Below, piece by piece: positions 31,421 to 42,844 of a stretch of 64,000 bases of DNA. The stretch lies in assembly GCA_963681505.1 (NCBI GenBank), contig OY811993.1:2638992-2702991 (forward strand), read 5' to 3'. The position numbers were made by a program, and so were the translations under genes. How positions within the stretch are numbered: the first letter of the stretch is position 1; every line of letters starts with the position of its first letter. The notes beneath the pieces are model-generated. The model saw only the letters and a program-made list of their open reading frames with translations. It was not told where the DNA came from and ran no database searches. The stretch is from Eunapius fragilis. Lineage: Eukaryota; Porifera; Demospongiae; Spongillida; Spongillidae.

Positions 31421-32257
31421 GTGGAATATTGTGATGAGAATCTGAACTCATTGTGACCTAGCGTACATTATTTTAAATAGGCCCATCAATTCAATGGAAC
31501 CGAGGCCTTAGTCGCTAAAAATCTGGTGACCTACTTAAAAATCATGTCAAATGTGCTGTACTAACAATCTCTCGGAAGCTAAGCTGGGAAAAATATCTGG
31601 TGTGTTTGCACCATACTGTGTACGGAACGATTACGGAGGTATGTCGTGATTACGCAAACCGCGAATTAATTCTTGATTTCCGTTGACAGCTCATTTCTCC
31701 ATAGGAATCCACAGGTAAGCGTGTTTTTATAGATGAGTCCTATAGCTATTTAACTCAGTGATCAGATCGTTGACTAGAATGTTATCAATATCGAGGATAC
31801 AAGGATACAAGCCGTTATAAAGTGAACATTTTCCCGCTCATTTTGCACCAATTATGTCCCGTCCGTTGAATGGGAAGTGGTTTGCATAAAATCACTAGCG
31901 CGAAACAAGTGGGAAAGCGTGACTATTTTGCACAGCAATATATCCACGTAACGGATAAAAATCAAAGGCTATTAAATTGCTACACGGCGACTATTGAATA
32001 AACCCGACTGGTTAGTGAACATGTATTTACGGCAATATAAATAGCTAGAGCAGCAAAGTGGAATTAATTTGAGACAAATGGTGTGGGAACACTATAGCTA
32101 GTACATTATTTGAAAGGAAATCATTGTACGGTTCTGAATATATATACATTTATTTAACATACAATTTTTATGGTGATATAATTATAACCCCATAAGCCCC
32201 GATTGTCCCATCTTTAATTTTCCGTACCAAGTGCATTCATTCTTTTTCTCATGACAG
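31421..32257. other. Intergenic or intronic; no gene recognised
   Basis: A mini-exon-like pattern (CTCCATAG, then GAATCCACAG, then GTAAGC at about 31696-31720) could be an exon of the next gene but is too short to support. Confidence 0.3.
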
Positions 32258-32670
32258 CACATGGAAATGCATCGTGCACATTTGGGATCATTGATAATCA
32301 GCTAGCTGTATACCCAAGGATTTATGGTCTCATTGTGAATAATGAAACAACAGCAATTTGCTCCGGGAACGCTACTGCATGGAACCTGTGTTACTACCAC
32401 ACTGCTTCTCCAAACATAATATACCTTGGTGTTTACAGGCCACCTTCTTCATCAGAAGGTTCATTCAGCCTGGTCCCAGGGTCATTTATGAGTTATAGTG
32501 CACCACTACAGACAATATCTGTATTTCCTTGCATACAGATCTCAATACCTGTGTCTGAACAGTTTGCAGTACAGGCAGGAGATGTTATTGCAGCTTGCGT
32601 GAGACCACCTAGTGGTCATGGTCGTGTTGGCATTGTAGATTGCACGACGACAATGTTCCCCAGACAATAG
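32258..32670 (+). CDS. Putative extracellular-domain exon
   Basis: The acceptor TTTTTCTCATGACAG precedes about 137 open codons ending TAG. The sequence has six or more cysteines, three N-glycosylation motifs (GNASC, NNETT, GNATA) and a compact beta-rich look (GIIDNQLAVYPRIYGLIV, then NIIYLGVYRPP, SFSLVPGSF, EQFAVQAGDVIAACV). Similar VYRP..LVPGSF...QxGDxIxAC modules recur, to my recollection, in surface proteins of sponges, which hints at the host. It could be the last exon of a secreted or membrane protein or an isolated exon copy. No signal peptide is encoded here. Confidence 0.45.
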
Positions 32671-33660
32671 GTCCGATTTGGCCTCAGTAGAGGTTGCCTT
32701 CAATGCCTTGGCCTCTGCGTTGCCTATCACACTTCTTCTACAGCCTATATTTGCTTCCCTTACAGCATCTGACAGTGGTTCCAACACCTATCACCATTTG
32801 TTACACTACAACTCCCTTGTTCCACTTGCTGAGGCTGTTTCAATGGAAGCAGTGTTGGAGTTACCAGGCCATCAAAATGATCTGTCTATCAGACTTGAAG
32901 ACCATCAATTCAGGCTGCTCTTCCAATCTGTCTGCCCAATAGAGCACAACTTATTTCCGCCTCTTCTCTCCATACTTCTGTACTTCAGGCTGTTCAGACT
33001 CCTGGGCTCAATCTCAATCTTAACCCTTTGGAGTTTCATGCTGGAATAATGAGGTGGTTAGGTATTGACTCCTTCCAAAGTGTCAAATATCCATTCTCTG
33101 GACCCCTTGGGTCATCATCTTGCACACACAGGTGTGATGCGGTCTCCCACCACAACAGCTAGGCTTCAAGAAGTATTCCTGGAGTCTACCAAGTGCACCT
33201 ACATTACTGACTGACTTGAAGCAGGAAATAGTTTTGGGCATGACCAATCTCATACACAACCTGCGTAGGCAAGCCAGCTGCCTTTGACATTACCATCACA
33301 TCTCCACTTTAACCCAAGTACTTTTACTGAAGCAAGTGTGATAGCAGTGTCAGCAGCCTTGGCAGCTGAATAGCGTATAATGCCAATGACAAAAAACACT
33401 CTGAACTTGTGTGGATGTGTGCCCCACTACCTGTGGAGAGGTACGAGTGTTGTGATATAGAAGCTAGGCAGCGCTTGGCACGATTGACCACTTCCAGTTT
33501 GAAATTGACCCTGGTGAAAGCAAATGTTTGAGCACTGCTAGCCTGTTCAAGTTCATCCAAGACACCTAATAAATATTGTGCTCTATGTGTTATGTAAGAA
33601 TGTACACTTTTATGTGTTATAATAATGGAGCTAGCAAGGTGAATAATACAATCTTTATGC
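32671..33660 (+). pseudogene. Decayed C-terminal region of a retroelement protein
   Basis: Frame-shifting segments read ARLLS-like AQLISASSLHTSVLQAV, then LNPLEFHAGIMRWLGID, FSGPLGSSSCTHRCDAVSHH, PAAFDITITSPLSPKYF and KHSELVWMCAPLPVERYE. These follow the order of a protein region common in cnidarian and sponge genomes downstream of reverse transcriptases: a WLGL block, a C/H-rich knuckle, an AFDITVTSPL block and a Cs-LGW-x-PLavE block. Several stops break it and no RT is present. Family placement rests on recall of those motifs. Confidence 0.5.
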
Positions 33661-34249
33661 ATAATAAACAGTTGCAGCTGATGTATATGGCCAATCGAAT
33701 ATGCCCTTGATTATATAACTATTATGATTTTGAAATAATAAATCACATTCGGCTTTTAGTTTAGGTGGTCTGATGCAGAGGCGGATACAGGGGAAGGGGG
33801 GGGAGGGGGGAAGTCCAGGGTGTCCGGACACCCCCTTTCCAGCCGATCATGAATAAATTAACATGAATTAAAGTACGCAAATCAACCCATATCATCACCA
33901 CATTAACCACTTGGCGACAAAGCGGTCAGCTACGACAGACGGAGAGGGGGGGCGCGCCTCAGACCTGATGATGTATAGAATTAATTATATCAATACTATT
34001 AACGAATGCATCCCATGTGATAGTAGCGTATCATACAGATGGCAAGCAAACGTGTTCACTCACCTCGTCAAGTATCTTGAGTTACTTTGCCAAGAAAGCA
34101 GAAGGTAATTATGGAATGTGCTAAAAGATTTACGCAGGAATCATGCACCCGTCATAACATCGATTCGTATCTCGTTATGCCAATAAGGGCTACCGGTATT
34201 CAATTCTAAGTTGCTAATTATAAACTATACGCTCAGCATTTTTGTCACA
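33661..34249. other. No gene; hAT-like terminus and GC-rich patch
   Basis: CAGAGGCGGATACAGGGG (33776-33793) resembles the start of many hAT-type termini, and is followed by G-rich runs and the palindrome GGGTGTCCGGACACCC (33818-33833). No matching opposite end was seen. Confidence 0.35.
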
Positions 34250-37025
34250 ATTGAAATTGATTGTCAGTTATTTCAATATGTTCAGTGGCTAAGGAAGGAC
34301 TGGACATCTGGCATAGAAAACAGGTACGGCACCAACTCCAAAAAGGACATGCCTGTGAAACTAAATTTGACAAGAATATGAAGCAAGCCGTATTATGAAA
34401 AGACCAAAACATCATACAGGTCATCTCTAAACCAAGGCGTGTTTCACAACTTAGGAGCAACAAGTTTTGTTCCGTTTTCTTCAACTCCCGCCGCTGTTCC
34501 ACTGAGGATTTCCAATCCTTTAGATAGCCCAAAAATACCTCCTTCAGCCACTAGAAAAAAATTAAATCAGTATCAAAAACATTTATCTCAGGATCATGTT
34601 TTAATACACACCTTCAGCCGAAAATCTGTTGGTGACAAATAAGGCATCTGGAATGGCCCTTGCCCCATGACTAAAATTGTGTACATTTAGACAATCAAAA
34701 AATTTATCCATCAACCCAATGAAATGGGCAGTTTCCGAAGCCTCTTCTCCACGTCTTAGATGCAGAGCATGTGAAACAGATTCACTTAATACCTGCAATA
34801 AAATGTGCTTGTTTTTAGCAGGATATCATAGCTGAAACCTGGCTGTACCTGTGCAGCAAGATCAACTCGCATAGCAGAAAATGAATTGATGTGTAAGTGT
34901 TCGTACTTCAGCTTTGGCACCATTCCTAATCCCAAACCAACACTAGAATCTTCTTCGTAGAATTTCTTCACATAACTCCACCATATATTCTTTCCTTTGC
35001 ACTAAAAACAATACAATTGAAGTCTATGTAAAATACATTACATAACACTTACCCACAGACTCCTACGTGAAGACATAAAACAGTTCCTCACAGTCTTCAT
35101 CAAATGAGGAACATCAGAAAAAAATAGAGGCATCTATTATTCTCTGCAAATGGATTTATTGTCCTGTACGGAATCGGGTCATTTTGCAACTGGTGAAGTT
35201 TCACTAAACTCCTGTTCACAGAAGCACCATCTAATGTCAGTCCCAACTTCTACATGTATACAATAAATACATTGTTGATTGCCACATAAAATAAAAACAT
35301 GAGTACCTTCAGCCCACAATTTTCTATTCTCCAAATAGCTTCCCATAGAGGATCATACATCTGGTCTCCACAGAGGTTTGTGCAGGCAAAATAAACATAA
35401 GGAAACTGCAAGCTAGTGAACAGGCCTCGCACTATAAACACAACCATAGTTTTAGCTAGACTAAGGTTGCTTTCATAACCTCTTGTAAGTGACCGTTCAA
35501 AATCTGCTAAGTGATCATTAATGCTTCCCAGGTTAGTAAAACCAACCATTTCGCCACTGTGCTTATTGTACACTAGATCTTCTTTAATGTACATTTCGTC
35601 AAGGAGGAGAATGACACTTATCTCGCTCTGGACACGAATAAACTTTAGCAGTCTTTTGGAGCATACAATCCACCTGTACAGAAAAGCCACACTTTGCTTC
35701 AATGTAGTGGGTGTAGTCACGCAAAGTACGCTGCGATGGCAGTTTCAAAAAAACCTGAATCACGTAAGGCTTCATATGCTCCATTGAACCTGCATATGTA
35801 GCATACAAATATGTGCAACATGCCAGTTCTAAGTTTGCTTTGTACACTTACTTATATCGTAGCGACAAGCACCAACGAATCATCAAAGGATGCCAGCGCA
35901 TCGTTCTGGAATCCTTTTTAGCAGCAGCCTGCATTTACTGCTGCCAAAAAATGTGGAAAAATGAATCATTTCGATTCAATTTCAAAACATCAGCAGAATC
36001 TGGTAGGTTGCCACAAATAGCCTTCAAGTTGGAGTGTAACCCTTCATCCATCATTACTCCAGATGCTTCACAATTTTGAGAGATCTTTGCCTTCAAACGT
36101 GACAGTTGTAAAGACTTCCTCTTCATCTCCTTCTGTAAATTCAAAAGACGAGTTGCAAGAAGAGGCATTGGTTGGTACCTGCATACACATACATGTGTCG
36201 GAAGATAAATGAGCAAGTTCAGTTATACTACAAAATTGCTTGCCTGTAGTTTACACTACTGGACCCGGGACGATTAGCCATACGACGGGTTTGCATGGTC
36301 AAGAGCGAGGTCCTGTATGTTGTGCACACACTACATCGGATAGGGTGACCAGCTGTATCACCTGGTAGCAGCATCTCACACTGCTTGTGACGAATAGTAG
36401 GATGTTCCGGGAAAAAAGAATCATCCAAAACTGCCACCTTGTTACCTATAAGTGAAAACGTGATGTGCATGAGCTCAGAACAAACAGAACAAAACTTACC
36501 AGATAGACCATGTAGTGTAGAGGTATTGTAGTGCCATTGCTGAAGAAATTGGTGATCTGAGTTTCCACTGCACACGTAGGCGACATCTAGTACATCCAGT
36601 ACAGATTTCAACTTTGCACATGAATTTACAAGGGTAGGAAGAAGACCTAGCATGCTGCAAACACCAAAATAAATACTTCTATTCTGGAGACTCAATGACC
36701 AATTCAACTTCTGATCGATAGAGACACAGTAGATAACAGTTCTGTTAACGTTAATTGTTGTACCACAACCATGAAATTGGAACTTGCATAGCACAAGTAA
36801 AGGATGTTTGGAGGCTACAGTCCAGGCAGCAGGAAAAAGATTCAAAAGGCTGAGATTGCATATAAGACACTCTAGGGATGGTACAATGCATTCCGATGTC
36901 ACTGCTAACGGTATAGAAACAGGGAAGGCCAGCGGTGGCGAGTCAATGTTGGCGGTACAGAGATATTCAGAAACGGAGTAACAGAAACACTGACACTCTC
37001 GCGAGGAACAGAAACAATTAGACAC
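34250..37025 (-). pseudogene. P-element-like transposase (TNP-like RNase H type), multi-exon relic
   Basis: The minus-strand order of exons starts with Cys-rich sequence to about 36500 and GHPIRCSVCTTYRTSLLTMQ (about 36450-36245). Next come LLNLQKEMKRKSLQLSRLKA, DSFFHIFWQQ and RWHPLMIRWCLSLRY (36178-35853). The RNase H N-part follows: LPSQRTLRDYTHYIEAKCGF, ILLLDEMYIKEDLVYNKHSG, VGFTNLGSIND and MYDPLWEAIWRIE. Then DGASVNRSLVKLHQL, WWSYVKKFYEEDSSVG, DCLNVHNFSHG and FLGYLKDWKSSVEQRRE. This is the P-element or THAP9 fold with its GTP-binding insertion. Defects are a TAA after FWQQ, frameshifts near 35745 and 35640, one near 35105, and stops near 34430. Intron boundaries are still visible. Confidence 0.75.
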
Positions 37026-37029
37026 CGTC

Positions 37030-37799
37030 CGATGCGCTCTTCATTCTTCTGATGCTGCCCCAATCTAAATTTTCCTTTTTCCATCCCCCTTCACAAAAAA
37101 TACTTGCCGTGAACCAAACGCGTGGAGCACATAACAACACCTCAACAATAAAAAATAACAAAAGAGCTACAAGCTAATGCCTTTTTTACCACACTTATCG
37201 GCCCTGCTATGGCTAAACTGTCCCACAAGTTTTACATACCCACTATGCTATAGGGTCGCCACGAGTGCGCGTTGGACAAAAAAACTACGTCTCGATAAAA
37301 TATAACGTGTTTGTATGGTAGAAAAACGATCGTATACTTAAAAAACCAGCGGATGCCCAAGATACTGTCCCACAAAAAAACCACATTCGATTTTGAAAAA
37401 TTTCTTCGAACTTACAGCAGTATAAAATCACGCGTAAAACTTTAAATGCCCCTTTAAATGACAAAAAATACCTTACGTTATAGCGCACTCGATCGCAGCT
37501 GTGGAAAATTTCGTTGTAGCTTGGTTACAACAAGCAAGCGAATTTGGAGTCTTTTTCACACTTTTATACACGTGCAATTAACAACATATCAGGTGGCACA
37601 GAAAAAAAATTTGTATCTATGGTTCACGTGACACGTTGCCAATCCCTCTATATATGTTATTGCATTGTGTAATTGCTCACGTGATTAAGAAATAAGTTCG
37701 AAGGAGTTTGGGTAGCGTGGTGTGAGAAATAAATCTGCATCGATCGCACAACTTGTAGATTATTGCACATGGTCCTATCAATCCTGAGAACCCAAGATC
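37030..37799. other. Spacer; possible remnant of retroelement leader
   Basis: Mostly AT-rich. CTGTCCCACAA words (near 37220 and 37366) resemble the termini of the MITE at 38353. TGGTCCTATCAATCC just upstream of the next ORF (37770) could be a primer-binding site; no LTR pair was found. Confidence 0.3.
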
Positions 37800-38027
37800 A
37801 TGTCTGAACAAGTTGCGAAAAGGAAGCGGATCCGGGCTGGACATAAGTTGTCCACCTCCCGAATTATCGCGCAGGTATCTACAACCATCGAATCTCCTCA
37901 AGTCAACCTCGCTGTACTCAAACGAATGGCTGAAACTCTTAGGGAAAAGCAAGCTATTATCACGAAACTTGATGCAGAGATTCTTGAAGCCATAACGGAA
38001 GAAGACGAGATTAAAGGCCTGAAATGA
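37800..38027 (+). pseudogene. BEL/Pao-like gag N-terminal fragment
   Basis: The 75-codon ORF opens MSEQVAKRKRIRAGHKLSTS and continues LAVLKRMAETLREKQAIITK, then LDAEILEAITEEDEI. A basic RxRAGHR start followed by a Leu-rich helix with an EKQ-x-L-x2-LDxEIL motif is typical of the N-terminus of gag-like polyproteins of invertebrate BEL/Pao and related elements. The frame stops at TGA (38025), where those proteins normally continue for hundreds of residues. It may be a solo fragment or an element broken by the following insertion. A small host gene cannot be excluded. Confidence 0.5.
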
Positions 38028-38352
38028 ACAGGAAATGTGCAATTACTGTGCACAACTGTATCTCCGTAACAGATCAGGTAAAAATTCCCGAACAGGACAA
38101 ATCGATAGGTACAGGACCCCTCTACGTACAAACCAAATTTGAACTGAATTAAGATTTCCTGCTGAAAGATATGGCCAGTTTGAACCCCAGAGTATCGGAC
38201 GTTGCAACACTGGAACGAAGCGAATGCAAGACTCCAAAATCTATTTTACCTTATAGAAATGGTGTAGTATGAAGTGTTGAAAATAGGGAAGTCAACAGCG
38301 TTTACCTTTCCAAAGTTATAGTGATTCAAACGTGAATCATTTTTATAACTTA

Positions 38353-38606
38353 TATATATGGGACAGTGTCCAGCTAAATCACCCTTATGGTACATTTTCA
38401 AAATTTCCAGAACAAGCAAAAGAAAAGTAACGCTCGCATTGAAATGTATGGCTAATTATAAATTCAGTGCCTAATAACTTTGTGATGGATAGTCCGATTT
38501 AGGATGCGTAAGGACCATTAGACAGAAGCTCATGGGTGTTCAAGGAAAATCAAAAAATTAAACTAGCCAGAAGGGTGATTCTGCTGGACACCGTCCCATA
38601 TAATTA
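38353..38606. mobile_element. MITE with ATATGGGACAGTG termini
   Basis: Left arm TATATATGGGACAGTGTCCA, then GCTAAATCACCCTTATGG; right arm, inverted, AGAAGGGTGATTCTGCTGGA, then CACCGTCCCATATA. A further ACTGTCCCATATATATA word at about 38631 suggests nesting or a second end. Confidence 0.65.
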
Positions 38607-38706
38607 TAGCGATATATCATTTTCGCTTGAACTGTCCCATATATATATTACCAAACATGTATTTCACACAAAATCAACAAATATAAATAATCTGCATAAC
38701 ATTAAA

Positions 38707-39005
38707 TCAAATATTGTACTTTGAAGCAATTCTATCAGCCAGATTATTCTCACTAACTGATGATGTCTTCAGAACGTCAACAATGGTTTGCCATGTGTAT
38801 GGTTTAGGGCCTTGTGTTTTCCACTCTGAGAATATCTGTTCAAACGAATGAATGCTAGCATCCACCTTTCCTGAATTCTGGTCCTGGATATTATCAAGAA
38901 TGCGTGACGACAATCCTAAATTAATACCAACATGTCTCCACTTTGCAGGTATTTTGGAGGCAATATCATTCAGAAGGTCAGCCAGTCTTGGTGAATGTTT
39001 AAAGC
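38707..39005 (-). CDS. Death-domain exon (C-terminal exon)
   Basis: The acceptor TTATTATTTTTTAG precedes a 98-codon exon ending TGA. It opens FKHSPRLADLLNDIASKIPA and continues KWRHVGINLGLSSRILDNIQ, then FEQIFSEWKTQGPKPYTWQT and VLKTSSVSENNLADRIASKY. This is the six-helix death-domain pattern: a W-x2-vG-x-LGL core, the FxxIFSxWK helix and a PYTW-x-T helix. Death domains mediate homotypic assembly in apoptosis and innate immune signalling. The partner domains should be encoded upstream on the minus strand (above 39005), but I found none. The exon is intact. This variant (IASKIPxKWRxVGxxLGL) is common in sponge and cnidarian multi-copy families. Confidence 0.8.
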
Positions 39006-39363
39006 CTAAAAAATAATAAAAGAATTTCGACATCAGCTAGAAACAAACATTCACCAATATTATAATCAAACATAACCAAGTGAATGTCGTAATTGTAGCC
39101 ATGATAGCATTTGCAAACTAAAAATTTGCTTGATGCACCACAGTCCAACATAATGAAAAATATCTATTAATTCACCAAAGTACAGTTTGGAGAGCACCCA
39201 TGATAAGTGGATTCCCTTGTTTATGGCATATTCATCCCATGATGCAAATTAATCTACCTCATGAACTGGTGTAGTTGAAAAGCATACGAATCATAGTATA
39301 TATACACACAACAAGCACAAAAGCTTGACCAATGTAGAATGACCTGTACAAAGAGCAACATGT

Positions 39364-39499
39364 TGTTCCTCATACTCTTAACATACTTGCTATACATTGA
39401 GCTTCTACATGAATCAAATCCCATAAGAACACGTTCCTCATGCTCTTAACAAACTTGCTATACATTAAGCTTCTAAATGAATCAAATCCCATACGAACA
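39364..39499 (+). repeat. Two-copy 68-bp tandem duplication
   Basis: TTCCTCATACTCTTAACATA, then TGCTATACATTGAGCTTCTA and AATCAAATCCCATA (39364-39431) is repeated with a handful of changes at 39432-39499. Confidence 0.85.
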
Positions 39500-40837
39500 C
39501 GGCAGCATGGTAGCATGTACAATGATATTGTATCCATGCACTCACTACCAGCAGCAATGCTCTGAGGAGGACACGCAAGAAGAAATAACAGTATAAAGTA
39601 ACCAGAGAGGAAGTCGTAAAAATGCTCACGGTGGGTTTCAAAAGAAATATGTAAGATCTACAAAAGGTATCCACAGCTTGTCAACTTCAGCAGCAGTTCA
39701 TTTCTTTGTTCAATCAACAGCGTTAATAAAAAATGACCTATATGTGAAGCATACATTTTCTAATGCAGAAAACATTTGCCTAAATGACAAATCTATTTAT
39801 AATTCAATAACAAAACCGCATTTGGTAAACAACCTCTTGTCAGAGTCAGGTCTGAACTATGTAACTCATAGTAGGAAAACAGCGAAGGTCTGATATATTA
39901 TACTCACTTACAAGTCAATGGCCCCGGCATTAATGTTGCTTATTGCTGAGATTGGGTCAAATGAAGACATTTAATAATTAGGATAGATATATGGCTTGAA
40001 ATCCAAATTGACCTCAATGAAGTTCCATAAAGCATTCCAAACTTTTTTTTTTGAATTATTTGATATTCTAAGAGAAACCAAATGTCACCTACAACTTCTT
40101 TCTTACACACTGGAAATTAGCCTGTCCTCCATGGAGTTACAAGTGGTCTGAATTTTTAAAAATCAAAGAGTAGCTGTGTGTACGAAATACACAGCAGGCT
40201 TAATTAATCTAACCTTGACCAGATCTATTGTGAGAGCAATAATGGTCCGGACTCTTGTATCTTAATCTATTTTATCTATAGGTGTATAGTCCATATTAAT
40301 GTATTTATTATAATATTTAGATAAACACAAAAATAAAAATAAAAATTTTTAAAAAATATGCATAGATATTAATAGTACATGTAAACATTGATGCTCCTCC
40401 AGGAAAATATAGAGTTAGAACCCTTTTTGTGGCAACAATCACATTTGCATAATCTACTAAGATAATTTCCAACGTATGTATGTACGTCCATCCATACATC
40501 CACGTAACTTATTTATATACTCGGCCTAGCCCCTATTAGTTGCTAGGTCGCATACCTAGCAACCAATAGGAACAACCACTTCCCACACAAAAGCACATAG
40601 CAACATGTAGTTAGCGACCATGCTTGCCACAAAACCTATGCCTGTATAGGTAATAATGTGATCACATGCAGTAACAAATAAAGCAAAGCTATAGTTGTTC
40701 ACTCTCAAGTCTCATCGTACAGGCCAAGAACGTGTAGTTACTATCTGACAATAATAATTCCATGAAGTATTTGTACTGCGCGGGCATGTTATAGAAGTTC
40801 TGTAGTAACTGTATGTTATGTTGATAGGCAGTACAGT
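39500..40837. other. No gene; one long hairpin
   Basis: A hairpin of CCTATTAGTTGCTAGGT and ACCTAGCAACCAATAGG with a five-base loop lies at about 40531-40570. The remainder is AT-rich. Confidence 0.5.
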
Positions 40838-41087
40838 ACCGGCTTGCAACAGCAGAAAGTCACAGCTCACAACAACGGAAAAAAAAGGCATATTCATGGC
40901 ATTCATAGCACAACCTTACTGCTTTCATCTATCGATATCGATCAGCTTCACCAAATGAATTTTTATTGACGAAAGCGGTAAGAGTATGCTATGTATACCA
41001 ACAGCTTTCCCAACTCCACCACGAATATGCCTTATTTTCCGTTGTTGTGAGCTGTGACTTTCCACTGTTGCGAGCCAGTACTGTAGA
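40838..41087. repeat. Inverted repeat with 60-bp arms
   Basis: CAGTACCGGCTTGCAACAGC, then AGAAAGTCACAGCTCACAAC and GGCATATT are mirrored by AATATGCCTTATTTTCCGTT, then GTTGTGAGCTGTGACTTTCC and GAGCCAGTACTG. The 130-bp centre includes a second GCATATTC/GAATATGCC pair. Confidence 0.8.
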
Positions 41088-41109
41088 GATTATGCACGCA
41101 CACATCATT

Positions 41110-41402
41110 TAGAAATTGCAAGACAAGCTGCACATCCTCGTTCAAGGAGGAGCATCTGCAAACAACTGGCCCTCCTGACAAGAGGCCATTGTTCCGAAAA
41201 GGGATGGCTCCAAGAAGACGCGGACCCAGCTGGAGGACGTCCACCCACATCCCAAGAGAAAGTCCTGCACGCGGCCCCAGGAGGACATCCAACCAGATGT
41301 ATTTGAGGAAGAGGACCAGCCTCAGAAAAGGAGGCTTGCGGCTGGCACAAACCATACTATAATGGCCGTAGAGGCCAAGGCCGTGGGACAAATACAAGCT
41401 TA
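41110..41402 (+). other. GC-rich, protein-like segment, possibly a coding relic
   Basis: Base composition changes sharply from the AT-rich neighbourhood. One plus-strand frame reads SFKEEHLQTTGPPDKRPLFR, and after an apparent shift another reads TQLEDVHPHPKRKSC, then PDVFEEEDQPQKRRL, ending at TAA (41402). The sense is unclear, since a minus-strand frame is also open. No family recognised. Confidence 0.3.
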
Positions 41403-41635
41403 TTCTTATTAATTATTTTATGCATTAATAATTATATATATGTATTACCATCCATTGTATTCCCATTCAAATATTTATACAAGTTTAAAACGCATTCTAT
41501 TAACAGTTGTATACTTGTCCTATAACACAATGCCGATAATTGAACTGGGGACTGCATAAGTGCCCAATCTTCAATTAAAGAAGCTACTTTATAATTATAA
41601 ATTGTTGGCAAGTATCAGAATCACAGTTATCATCG

Positions 41636-41949
41636 ACAATAAATTTAAATTTAAAAAAATAGAGGAAACAAGTAAAGACAAACAATTCTCTAACAAGAAA
41701 CTTGGTGGGACATAGGAATTGAAGGCAACGGTGGAGTAAAAAGAAAGGAACAAGGTTTTTGAAACGAAAAATGAGACAAAATCCTGTATTTAGTACGTGT
41801 AAATGTGACTAAACCAAAAGAAGTGCTAAATATAGGATTTAGACTCATTTTTCTTTTCCCAAAACCTTGTTCCCTTCCTTTTGACACCACCTTTGCCTTC
41901 AATTCCCACATCCCACCAACTTTCTTATTAGAGAATTTTTTCTTACTTG
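41636..41949 (+). mobile_element. Foldback-family 3' palindrome
   Basis: The inner arm starts AAAAAAATAGAGGAAACAAG and the outer arm ends TCTTACTTG followed by T. Arms contain TTGGTGGGACATAGGAATTG and its complement. The extended inner arm marks the plus-strand orientation. The 5' part of the element was not found upstream. Confidence 0.65.
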
Positions 41950-42521
41950 TTTATTTTAAATGGGAGGGCCCTCTCCTGGGTCTGCTACTGTGTAGTGGAG
42001 ACTAAGAGACAGGGCATGTAGGTGAGGCTATGAGACATGTAGTTGTAGCGGAGAGAATAAGATAGTCCTTACTATGTAGAGAGGCATGAGCATGTGAGGG
42101 TTTGTGTATGTCTTAGTGTGTGTTAATGTGTGTATACATGTGTGTGTTTACATATATCTGCAAGAGGGTGTGACATGAAAATGAATTGAACAATGTTAAT
42201 ACAGGGTCATTACACATCCTTTCAGCTAGCAGGACAGCAACTCTCAGATTTTGGTGCAACTTCCCATATATGGTTGTCTTCATATAAAAAGACATTTGAC
42301 CATTTATTACTTTTATAACCTGAATGGTTTAGGAGATACACATTGCTGAATAATGATATAAGGTCAACTTTCACACGATTTATTTTAGTTCTCACTTAGA
42401 GCCTAGATGCATGTTTCACACCACTCCTAGATCTCATGAAGTACAATCATGATACGATATGCATTTTGGTGGGAGATGAAATAGTTACACTATAAATTGG
42501 TTTATACTATAGATTATACAA

Positions 42522-42779
42522 AATGGGGCAGTGCAAGAGAAAATTGGGCTTTAGCAATTTTTTACAAGTTTTCAAATTTAACAGGTTTTGGATACAGGAT
42601 AGCGCTCTATACAAAACAGCTCTTTACGCATCCAAAATTGGATAGTGTATCAGAGAGCTACAAAGCGCTGACTTCTTAATCAGCCATACATTTCAATGGC
42701 AAGCATTACTTTCTTTTAGTTGTCTTGGAATTTTCTCAAAATCCTACATAAGCCCGAATTTCTCTTGCACTGCCCCAAA
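42522..42779. mobile_element. MITE with GGGGCAGTGCAAGAGAAA termini
   Basis: AATGGGGCAGTGCAAGAGAA, then AATTGGGCTT at the left; GCCCGAATTTCTCTTGCACT, then GCCCCA at the right. Termini resemble those of the MITE at 38353 (GGGACAGTG), so the two may be relatives. The short ORF inside is not convincing. Confidence 0.65.
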
Positions 42780-42844
42780 TACTGTTAGAAGGTTGAAAAT
42801 CCCCACTTTTTAACCTCATATTGAACTTAGTGTTTTTTCAAAAA

